Assembly: GCF_963678635.1 (NCBI RefSeq)
Contig: NC_087068.1
Coordinates: 14,263,872-14,327,871, forward strand
Length of the DNA: 64,000 nt
From: Symsagittifera roscoffensis
Lineage: Eukaryota > Xenacoelomorpha > Acoela > Convolutidae
Direction: 5' to 3'
Part shown: piece after piece, positions 1-9,800 of the stretch
Numbering within the stretch: the first letter of the stretch is position 1
Layout of the letters: each line of letters starts with the position of its first letter
Translations under genes and position numbers: made by a program
Notes under the pieces: model-generated
The model's input: only the letters and a program-made list of their open reading frames with translations
The model's database searches: none
What the model was told of the DNA's origin: nothing

Positions 1-2
1 TC

Positions 3-3000
3 AAGGCAAAAGGTTATGATCTCATCCAGGTAGAGGAGGGAACGGTCCGAATAGATGAAGACTTAATGAGGTTGCTTGAGAAACTATCAGATGACAAGCC
101 CGTGATCCAAGGGAAAGGTCAGGAGGCACCGGAACTAACCATACTTCGGAGAGAAGAAACAGTGAACAATACTGATGTCTCAAAAGGAAGCATCACTGAC
201 AGCAAGGAAGTTGTGCGATCACTAGTTGAAAAAATCCCCGAAAAAATTCTGGAGCAGACAAAAGTCAGGGATAAGAAAGTAACATTCAGAGAAGAAGTTG
301 AACACCTGGGACTAGATCAAGAGTCCGGGGAGTGGTCCAGATTCATGGAAGAAGACGAAACCGGAGAAGGGAAATTGTCCGGGGAGCGTAAAGAGTGGGA
401 TGAAGACTCGGATGAGAGCAGCGAAGACCAAGACAGTCTATGCATGATACTGGCGGAAGAGAAGATAAGACAGCACGACAGGGAATTACAGACGGATCCA
501 TCTTCAGGGACGTATAATCTGGAAATACAAGAGTTACGAGGTGGTGAAGAGCTCGAGAAAATAGCAGTTTCAAGAAAACCACTAAGGGAACTATCGTGCA
601 ACTCAAACGTCAGAACGAATCTGGTACCAGAAGACGACATGAAAATCGTGAAAAGGATGATATGTGTGAAACTGAGCGATGACATCCACAACCCTGGTGA
701 GATGAATGGACAGATCATGGCGCTAAAGGAGCACGTTAAGGCGAGATACAGGCTGTCTGACCTAATAAGGGCCCAGAAGAATGACAAAATGACAAGTAAC
801 CTCTCCAAATGGATCCATTCGGGAGTCAAGGAGAAGGGGGAACTTGAGGAAGACAGCTACAAGATCTTGAGCCAGTTCTACAAAGAAAAGAGAGACTTAC
901 TTTATCACACAGCTGAAGGGGTGGTAGCGTGCAAGAGAAGAGATGAGGAAAAAATATTACACAAACACAACCTCATCATACTACCACAATTGTACCAAAC
1001 GGAGGTGCTTTTCAGATCACACGACCAGATGGGCCACCAGGGGATAGATAAAGTACAACAAAGGATACTTCACAGGTTCGACTGGCCGGGAATGAGAAAA
1101 GCTTGCGAGAGATGGGTGAATGCCTGCCTAGCATGCCTTCAAGTAAAAGACCCAAGGAAGATGAAGTTTCCCCTCAAGTCTGTCGAAAGTTCGGAATTCA
1201 ATGAAGTGGTGCAGATAGACCATCAGAAAATCTGCATGACGGAGTCGGGTTATAACCAAATACTAGTTATAATAGATCACTTCACCAAGTTGGCGGAAGC
1301 TGTTCCGTGCCAGACAGCCTCAGCAGAGGAGACATGTGATCACCTGATAACGCATTGGATATCGCGGTATGGTTGTCCAATGACTTTCCAGTCGGACAAC
1401 GGCAAGGCTTTTGTGGGGGACTTGACAAGAGAATTGATGAAGAGATCACACATTGCTCAAGCACACTCGACGACCTATCATCCACAGACCAATGGGTTGG
1501 TAGAGAGACAGAACAGGACACTGGTCAACATGCTCAGGGTGTACTGCTCGAGATACATGACGGACTGGGACAAATACCTGCCACAGGTAGTAGGAGCCTA
1601 TAATAGTACTCAGCACTCGACGACGGGTATCAGTCCTTTCATGATGTTGACAGGCAGGGAAAGGGCAATGCCTATAACATTCTTCTACCCGGAGTACGAG
1701 GGGAAGAGGACGTCACCTCAAGCATACGTGAAGGAAGCGATCAAAAGACAACAAGAGCTAAACGAGCTATGTCGGAGAAACACGGCGCAAGCGCAAATGA
1801 GGCAACGCAAGAAATATGACGAAAAGATACTAAGAGCAAAGCCATACGAAGTGGGCCAATACGTGTGGGTCTTCCAAAATGTCATACCGCCCAAGGGAAC
1901 AAAGAAACTACTCAAGAAATGGAGAGGACCGTTCATGATTACGGAAGTACATCAACAAGGACGGTTCTATCGCTTGAGTACAGGGCGAGCAGCACATTAC
2001 GAAAATCTGAAGCCTCACGTCCCGTCCCCGGAGGACTGGTGCCTACCAAAAGACATGGAAGGTCTTGAGTACCTGGTGGTGGAACCAGCGTGCGAAGTGA
2101 ATGAGAAAGGCACTAGAGAGAAAAATGATGGTAATGAGAACTTGAGTTTGGACGACAACGAAAAGATAGAAGTGGAGTCGGATGCAGGTTCATTTGTAGA
2201 AGAAGACTGGAACGACCCAGAGCAAAACGAGGTACCGAAGTGGATGGAGCCGGATCGACCAACACCACCGGAAACCAGGACTGGCAATCGTAAACGAACA
2301 GGTATGAGGTACAATAGGTACGGGGATGACTTCTTGATCGATAAGATACAGCCAGACAAGTTGGGCGATGAACTACTAAGCGCAGGCGAACTGGAAGCCG
2401 AAGAGGAATGGCAGGTCATTGACGATGGTGGACATTATCCGCAGGATGATTACTCGACGCCAGAATTGGAGACGGATCTCGAGCAGAGTGAAATAGAAAG
2501 GAGGGAGAACACGAACTTGAGGATTCTAGAGTGGATGCGTGATGTCAAAGACGAGAGCCGCGAAGGACAAAGCATTCAGCAAATCGATGTATCAGCAGCA
2601 AATTACATGAAGACAGAGGACCCTCTTTTCGGATGGACAGCAACAGACAGGCCACTGGACATCCCCAAGGACAATTCAGACCCGACTACATCGACGGGGA
2701 CGTCGATAAATATTTTTGTCCGGGGAGTGGGGGTAGGACTTACCCACACCGAAAATTTGATGATAAAGAAGCTCAAGGAAGTGAGGGAAACAAGCGGATT
2801 GGAACTGGAGGAAGAAGAACCAGAGCCTACCATAGGAAGGAATTTCAAAACGAAATTCGAAATACCCAATGAATACTCAGAGAACATCATGATAACGGAT
2901 AGCGACTTCATCCTGTCAAACAGGACCAGCGCGATCTGCATCACGGCGGACATGAGTTTCAAATCAAGATTGGAGGCTGACTTCAAAAGAGAGTACCAGA

Positions 3001-3332
3001 ACGTAGAGTTTCTGTTCAGACAGAGGCCAGGACTGGGAGGCATAGCAGCGCTTCCACCGTCAGTGGCACAAGTCCCGGGCAAATACCTCTGCTTCCTAGT
3101 AACGAGAGTCAACGACAGAAACACAATTGATCCCGAACACGTGATATTGGCACTGACAAGACTACGTGAATTCATGATTGAAAGAGGAATAGTGGAGGTC
3201 TCGATGCCGGTGTACGACCCAAACAGGGGCAAACTGAGCTCGAGGGAATTGTACGCTATCCTACATGTGGTCTTTGCAGAAACAGAGATAATGGTGCATC
3301 TTCACAAGAAGTACTACTTGAGCATCGCCTGA
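3..3332 (+). CDS. Gag-pol polyprotein, C-terminal part: integrase plus macro-like domain (partial, copy A)
   Basis: The frame is open from the window edge, so the 5' end is missing; an in-frame ATG at 66 is internal. In order: an acidic linker; an H2C2 zinc-binding motif (H..H in RSHDQMGH, C..C in NACLACLQ) at about 960-1150; the DDE integrase core with D in VVQIDHQ, D in FQSDNG and E in GLVERQ, spaced D-35-E; a GPY/F-type module (KKWRGPF) at about 1915-2010; an acidic linker; and a C-terminal domain (about 2870-3332) resembling the TARG1/OARD1 macro domain. It would act in integration of element cDNA in the nucleus. The macro-like domain keeps the fold pattern (LVT strand, SMP strand, final helix) but has Arg where TARG1 has catalytic Lys84 and lacks the GCGLD loop. 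Family assignment is sure for integrase; the macro call is my inference from alignment by eye. Confidence 0.95.
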   Translation, partial: KAKGYDLIQVEEGTVRIDEDLMRLLEKLSDDKPVIQGKGQEAPELTILRREETVNNTDVSKGSITDSKEVVRSLVEKIPEKILEQTKVRDKKVTFREEVEHLGLDQESGEWSRFMEEDETGEGKLSGERKEWDEDSDESSEDQDSLCMILAEEKIRQHDRELQTDPSSGTYNLEIQELRGGEELEKIAVSRKPLRELSCNSNVRTNLVPEDDMKIVKRMICVKLSDDIHNPGEMNGQIMALKEHVKARYRLSDLIRAQKNDKMTSNLSKWIHSGVKEKGELEEDSYKILSQFYKEKRDLLYHTAEGVVACKRRDEEKILHKHNLIILPQLYQTEVLFRSHDQMGHQGIDKVQQRILHRFDWPGMRKACERWVNACLACLQVKDPRKMKFPLKSVESSEFNEVVQIDHQKICMTESGYNQILVIIDHFTKLAEAVPCQTASAEETCDHLITHWISRYGCPMTFQSDNGKAFVGDLTRELMKRSHIAQAHSTTYHPQTNGLVERQNRTLVNMLRVYCSRYMTDWDKYLPQVVGAYNSTQHSTTGISPFMMLTGRERAMPITFFYPEYEGKRTSPQAYVKEAIKRQQELNELCRRNTAQAQMRQRKKYDEKILRAKPYEVGQYVWVFQNVIPPKGTKKLLKKWRGPFMITEVHQQGRFYRLSTGRAAHYENLKPHVPSPEDWCLPKDMEGLEYLVVEPACEVNEKGTREKNDGNENLSLDDNEKIEVESDAGSFVEEDWNDPEQNEVPKWMEPDRPTPPETRTGNRKRTGMRYNRYGDDFLIDKIQPDKLGDELLSAGELEAEEEWQVIDDGGHYPQDDYSTPELETDLEQSEIERRENTNLRILEWMRDVKDESREGQSIQQIDVSAANYMKTEDPLFGWTATDRPLDIPKDNSDPTTSTGTSINIFVRGVGVGLTHTENLMIKKLKEVRETSGLELEEEEPEPTIGRNFKTKFEIPNEYSENIMITDSDFILSNRTSAICITADMSFKSRLEADFKREYQNVEFLFRQRPGLGGIAALPPSVAQVPGKYLCFLVTRVNDRNTIDPEHVILALTRLREFMIERGIVEVSMPVYDPNRGKLSSRELYAILHVVFAETEIMVHLHKKYYLSIA
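323..386 (+). other. Two in-frame copies of the PPT-like motif GTCCGGGGAG (copy A)
   Basis: GTCCGGGGAG occurs at 323-332 and TTGTCCGGGGAG at 375-386. Both are read in the frame that gives S-G-E. The same motif sits next to the 3' LTR (13139-13150) and in the central hairpin unit (2716-2728), where the frame differs. Copy B has five such copies at the equivalent place (28260-28522). Confidence 0.6.
2690..2728 (+). promoter_or_regulatory. Candidate central polypurine tract with upstream hairpin (copy A)
   Basis: ATCGAC (2690-2695), loop GGGGAC (2696-2701) and GTCGAT (2702-2707) form a 6-bp hairpin, followed by TTGTCCGGGGAGT (2716-2728) and a further G-rich run. The same arrangement ends the internal region next to the 3' LTR (13118-13150). 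Here it lies in coding sequence, read as F-V-R-G-V. It lies about 11.4 kb from the 3' end of the element, matching copy B (11.5 kb). A second plus-strand priming site is the likely role; this is inference. Confidence 0.6.
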
Positions 3333-3840
3333 GTCGGGTACATGGAGGTATCAGGTCGGGTGTGAGGGAGGAGTCTTGAGTTAGGTACTGGGGTGCGGCG
3401 CAGGTAAAGGGATCTTAAGATGTGATTGGCATGACAATTGAATTTTAAAAGAAAGAATTGATGGCGCTAAAACATAAAATGAATCTGCATGTTCTTAAGG
3501 GAAAATCCAATCGAATTGCTTTAAGTGATATGAGAATGATAAGATTTTAACCATATGGGTAGAAGGGGGGTCTCTAGGTTAGGAACGTGACATGCTAAGT
3601 TTTAATGAGCTTTCTGTTTTCAGATCAAGTTTGAAAAACAAAGTTGAAAATCCAACTACACTCAAGCGAGTAACAGAAAGAGAGAATCTTGACTGAACAC
3701 GCGATAATCCGAATCTACAGCAAGTACTTGCAAGAGAACAGTTCTAGGTAATTCTTGAGTTGGTAAGGTAATTCTTGAGTTGGTAAGGTAATTCTTGAGC
3801 TGGTTAACATCTACCTACATACATCCCGAAGTTACAAAGA
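3333..3840 (+). other. ORF1-ORF2 spacer with candidate splice acceptor and 20-bp triplication (copy A)
   Basis: This non-coding gap lies between the gag-pol stop and ORF2. A pyrimidine-rich stretch ending in TTTTCAG (AG at 3622-3623) is a good splice-acceptor match and precedes exon-like sequence ATCAAG. Copy B has a comparable site upstream of its ORF2. Three tandem copies of a 20-bp unit GGTAATTCTTGAGTTGGTAA occupy 3747-3806, just before ORF2; the third has one substitution in the TTGAGTT part. No promoter is recognisable. No ATG lies between the in-frame stop at 3805 and ORF2. Confidence 0.6.
3747..3806 (+). repeat. 20-bp direct repeat, three units
   Basis: The units are 3747-3766, 3767-3786 and 3787-3806. 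The first two are identical and the third ends TTGAGCTGGTTA. Each contains CTTGAG, a hexamer common throughout copy A. The array is absent at the equivalent place in copy B. Confidence 0.9.
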
Positions 3841-6800
3841 TTGGCAGACCGATTCTGGAACTCCGTGCCCGCGGCCCTGAGGAAGCCCACTCTTGATGAG
3901 CTATACAGGCGCCTGAGGGACTTGGACTATACCCAAATAGACGAGAGAATGGCGGTGATGCTGAATGCCATCCTCCAGTTGGAGGACCAGGGTGAGTGCA
4001 GGGAGTCTGCAACGGAGGCTGTCTTGATGATCGGCTACACCACCGAGGGAATATCGAACCAAGAACAGACCAGATGGTTGTCTTGGAATGTGGATGGAGG
4101 AGTAAGGGGTTTTGACTTGGCAAGGAATCCTGGCCTGAATAACAATACCGAATATGGCGCAGGGGAATTCCCACTACCGACTAGGCCAACAGTAAGGTCC
4201 ACCAGCCAGAGCTCGAGTAGGGTGCCATCGATGTCACGAATGCAACAGACGACCGAGGCATATCCGGATCTAGGTGTTCTAAAGAAAGAGCTCGAGAAGA
4301 CGCAGAAGGAAAGGAATAAGGCGAACCTCGATCGGGATCAGGCAAATCTGGATCGGGAGAAGGTTCAGCTGGAAAGGGACCAGGCGGTCAATGAGCGAGA
4401 CCAGGCTCTGAGGTTGCTTGAGATACAAAAAGCTGAGCATCAACAGGAGTTAAGGGTGCGGGAGAACGTCGCGAATCGTGATCAATTGAAGTCGGAGTTG
4501 GAAAGGATAGAACAGCGACAACGCGAGCTTGACGCACAGAAGGGAGCCAGGTCAAACGAACGAGTGGTGACCAGCTCGAGGCCAGAGTCGCGCATGGAGG
4601 TGGATGAAGCTCCCAGGGCTAGAGGACGGTTCAACCTTGACCGCGAGGCCAGAGAACACATGAGTGAAGGGTTGGAGGTCTGGATACCGAATGACGTGAC
4701 GCCTTCCCTGCGCAACCTAGAGACACAACCTGTACGTCCCCTGATGGATGTGGTGTTACCAGGATATACCCCAACCTCGACCTCGAGTGGCAGTCAGGTG
4801 AGCGGCGCCTCATCACGCCTGAAGGAGCTAGGCGAGAAATTGCAGCAGCAGAGTCGTGAAAGATCGACAAGGCCAGAGCTTCCCCCAACTTGGAGGGAAC
4901 AGCCGGTCAGGAATGTCGTGATCGCAAGCTATAAGAAGAATACAGAAGGGAATTACCACATGCACAATCGGCTGGACTGGAGTGCGGAACAGGGAGCCAG
5001 GAGGGACTGCTTCCATGACGCAGCCTGGATGGAGTATCTAGCGCCACCTCGTGTGCCAGAGGGTGCAGTTCACCTAATTATAGGGGATAGCCTGGTGCGG
5101 GTGTTGACCCAGATACGGTCACATTGGCAGACAGGAGTCTTGAGTTTCGCTGGAGCTGCCACGCCACAGATGTTGGCAACCCTGGACATGCTAGGGATGA
5201 CCAAAGTTTACACAGTGACCCTGATGGTTGGGACCAACGACGTGTCAAGGGGAGAAGCGAGGAAAGTAACGAGGTTGTGCGACAAGATGAGCTGCCTTCT
5301 TGAGGAATTGAGGATCCAGATGGACCCCATCCTGCTGACGGTATGCACGGTCCCCTACAACATGATGTTTGATCAGCACGCCCTAGAGATGAACCAGAAG
5401 GTGCGGAGCCTGAACAAGGTGATCCGAGACATACACCGAAAGAGTGTGCTTCCTCTCAGGCTGTTGGACATAGCAGAACGTATGGAGAAAAAGGGATTCC
5501 CTGAAGACACCTCAAAAGATGGAATCCATTTCGATAGGCCAAGGGGAGCGGAGTGGCTGAACGACGTCTTCCAGGAACACATAAACACGCTAGAGGCGGA
5601 CCTGCTGGAGACAGCCCAATTCACTTTAGGACCACCTCCCAACCCACCATTCCTTGCCTCGAGGGCCTTGGCTGGTCGCTTGGGAGCGAGAGTTGATACT
5701 AGAGACAGTTCAAGGAGCAATCAGACCCGATTGCAGAGTGCCACGCCAATGGAGTCGGAGGAGGTAGAGTCATCAACACCTCCGGGCTCGGCGATGTCCT
5801 CTGTGGTGGTGGCAGATGGCAGGAGAGAAAAGAAGTCTATGGAGACTGCCCGCTTGAGATATCCTGAGAAGGTGAAGGAACTGGATTTAGAGAGTTTGGA
5901 ATGCAGACGAGAGTTGGCGGAAACCCTGGGGATCGAACGAGTGTCGCACGAGGATTTGAATAGACATCATTGCGTAGACTGGTTGAAAGCTCACGAGGCG
6001 CACTTCTCGAGAGCGAAGCTAATGGAGACCACAGACCTGACTGGAATTCCCACAAAAACGATCATGGGACCCATTAACTACAGGCCTCTCAAGCTGTTGG
6101 GGAGTCCTGGACTTATAATAGAACCTCCCAAGCACCGAACTGGCATCGCCAGGATCAGGTTGGCAACCCCGGCGCAGTTAAAGGTGGTAGACAAGCTACT
6201 CAATCCGGGGGGAATGGAATTGCCTGATGCCGCTTACGAAGGTCCGAAGTTGGCAGAAGATCCCAGGTACGGGAAGCCCTGTGGTGGCACTCAACTGGCC
6301 AAAACTCTGGCAGTTTATGATAGAGCAGATCCAGCTGCTGCAAGAGTAGTCATTGTGGCGGGATCGGACTTCGAAGGAACGTCTCCCAAGTTGTTCTGGC
6401 CGGAGACTCTGGTATACTCCTTGCCAGGAGCCGAATTGAACCAGATGTTGACTCTAGTGGCGGCAATAAAGTCGGAGATGCCCTGTGAACCTGAGCTGCT
6501 ATTGTTTGCAGGAATGAATGATCACCTGCACGCGATGGGACTTCTTGAGCGACTGAAGGGCAAGGAGATTCCGACATCAAGGAAGATATGGGAGGCTATT
6601 CAGGCGTTATTTGCGGCGATGAATGAGGTACAAGAGAACGTAGCCTCGAGATTTGGGTCTAAGACGAAGGTGGTGTTTACTACATCCCCAGGATACGCAA
6701 ATATGCCACCCGCCCTACAATTCGTGTACGCGGTCTTGATCCTGATAGCAGAAGGGAGTGAATGGCGGATTCTGATGGCAGCCCCCAATCGAGAGCTGGA

Positions 6801-9800
6801 GCCATCGAACTTGAGGCTTTACAAATCAGAATTGCCGGCGGCATGGGCTGACATATCTCATGCACTGAGGGGTTTTTACGGACTGGCCGACGTCCTGATT
6901 GTATTGGATGAGGTACTCTTGCTAGAGATATCGAACTTTGCTAGACAACTCAAGTTCAGCCCAGTCATCGGGGACGACCACCCGGCGATAAACCAGTTGA
7001 CGGCCAGCCTGTGGTTCCGGAGTATGGATGTGAAAGTCGCAAATTCCACCAGCAGGTCTAGAGGTCCCAGCAACGAGAGAAGAAATGTGGTCGAGACGGA
7101 GAAACAGTTAGAATCGATGAAATATCGCTTGACTCAAGAGAATGGCTGGTGGCCATTCCTGACACCAAGGCTGGAGAACGTCACGAATAAAACGAGGGAG
7201 GAAGCACCACTCCTCGTGAAACAAATCTGGAGTTTTCTAGAGAAGCAACTGGAGCTAGCTGAAACGAGAGACATGACGGTGGCTAGATTTGTCTCGGCCG
7301 CCAATGAAGTGACGATTGGAGGATTTTGGAGAGAGCACGCCAACGGCGAATTGAAGACTAGGAGAGATTACGAGATTCTCAAGTTCTTGAGTCCTTGCTG
7401 GGAGAAAGAATTCTTGGCAGGAGTGTTCGGCACCACGGCGACTATCTTCGGAGCCTTCGTACAGGAGATACTGGGCATGTCCATCAGCCTGCTCTTGGCC
7501 CTGTATTTGGTTTACCCCAGATACTTGTTCAACATGGGCCCAGCATACATGTTTAGTCGAGGAGTGGAGACACTTCGAGTTGATGGGTATCTGGCACTAG
7601 TACTCTTGACCCATGGGGAATTGGTGTCGTTTCATCGGTTAATGGAATATGGAGAACCTCTGTCTATGGGGAGAGTCCACACGAGCATTGAAACCAGCTC
7701 CTACAAGTGTGCCGCAGGGTTGAAGACACTGCTGGTGCAATACCTCATGATGCAGAATCGATACATGACGGGTGAAGATGAGAACCCAACCTCGAGAGAA
7801 GAATGGGAGAAGGCGAACAGAGGGATGCCTCTGTTGACGGACCTGTGCCTGGCAATGAGGTCGGACCCAATGGGGATAATCCGAGGTCTAGAGGAGGTGG
7901 TGACCTGCATCTATGGTCCAGCAGTGACGTACGCGTTTCCAGATCCCCTGGTGATAACGTATCGTCACTCGGTGACGCACTTGAGTCTCATCAGCGTACT
8001 GGATGGTACAGCGCTGAATTGGTGTCAGCAGGAGGTGCTCAGGGCGCGTATGAGCAACACGGTACTCTTCGGAAAAGTGAAAGATGCCGAGATGATGGTG
8101 TGCAACTTCAGGGGACAAATGCAATGTAGGATGGGAGGCAAGCGAGAGGGCCCCATTGAAATGTATCCAAAGTTTTGGAACCTAAACCCATTGACGGCCG
8201 ACGGACGAGAAGTCTTGAGAATCCCCGCCTGGAAGGAGTGCTTTGCACTATTCAAGAGGGAGCTGGAGGCCATAATGGAGAAAGAAATCCTACCAGCCAC
8301 CATGCCTGAGTTCCCGACAGTCAGGAGGATGACCTTGGGAATGAATAGTCCCTTGGTGGTTCCCTCCATAATGGCGAAGATGATGACGGAGGAAACGCAG
8401 AGGCATTTCACGGATGGCTGGGATCCCCTGTTCATCGGCTACACGGCGGCGGTCTACTTCCACACCAGCGAGATGAAGGTAAATTCGTGGACGACGCAAG
8501 CGAAAAAGAGTAGAGGTTCGCAGCCCCCTGGATATGAAGTGCGGAAAGTCTTGAGGACTCTTGAGAAGGAAGGACTTGAGAATATGCTACCCATATGGGA
8601 TGATGGCAGGATGATCGTGATGGAGGGGCACGTCGCATTGGTGGACGAAATGAAATTTGCCACGAGAAAATACAAGGCACCCTATGGCTTGGAACAAGTA
8701 GAAGTGACACAGGAGGGAACAGAACTAGATGCAGCAGGTCAACTGCATGTAGCCCTGACGGAATATAAAAAGCTGGATCCTACGACACCGTCACCACTGT
8801 CTGTAGACACGCCTGGAGACAAGAGGAGTGGACCCGTTGAGGATCGATTCAAAAGAATTCTCGAGAGAAGAAGAAATGAATCAGAGGAAGAGAGTATGGA
8901 TGAAACTCTCAGTGAAGCTGGAGAAGACATGGAGGTGGGGAATACGCCTGAACCAGGGCCATCAGGGGAGGAACTCACCACTCAAGAGCTGTTGAAAGAC
9001 TTGAGCGAAGAGAATTGGGCAGATACTGCCACCCCACCTCTGAACCCGTCCCCGCGGAAGAACCTAGAGTTGCCATTGGCAGGTGAGACCTTCAATATGG
9101 GGATGTTACTCTTGAGCTCGGAGGAAAGGGAGAAGAACACGTTCGAAGGGAACAGGGACATATTCTTGGGATCTCTCGAGGATGACGCTTGGCAGGAGTT
9201 CCTGGAGGAATTCAATCGAGAAGTGGGCAGCGAGACGACGCTGGACAAGTTCAAGAAGGAACTGTGGGACGCAGTAGTGAGATTCGGGGAACCGCTCCTG
9301 ATAGGAACGGGCCTGGATGAGAAAGCAAGAAAAGAGCTGCTGAACAAGCTAGTGGAGCTGAGGAACGCACGATCGAAGACTAAAAAAGAGAAATGTGAGG
9401 ACAGCTCTACTCTGAAACAAAAAACTGTGGATAAAATGGTTGATGATATAAGAAGGGATAAGGTTGGGACTATTAATATGATTAAAAGTACTAATATCCT
9501 TAAGGCTCGAGCAGGGGGGAGGCAAGAGTTGGAAGGAGTGGATGGAGAGGTCGAATCAATGATGATAGCCACAACACCCTCGAGCAGAGATGTGAAGACT
9601 CGCAAGAGGAAGAGAGAAGTGGAAGGATGGGGTAGTCCTTCAGTGGATGCTGTTTCGGAAGGAAACTTGAGAGAGACGGCGCCCATCGTTTTGGCTCGAT
9701 GCAAGACGGCGGCATACAAGAACAGCTCGGAGCTCAGGAAACCACTTGAAGTAGAAAAGGAAATAGAGGTTTCCGCCAGTTCGACGTCAGAAGAAGACTT

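Noticed and set aside
2690..2728. Chance similarity of the central hairpin to the terminal one
   Set aside because: The same hairpin, loop and tract order occurs four times (two per element) with matching spacing, so chance is unlikely.
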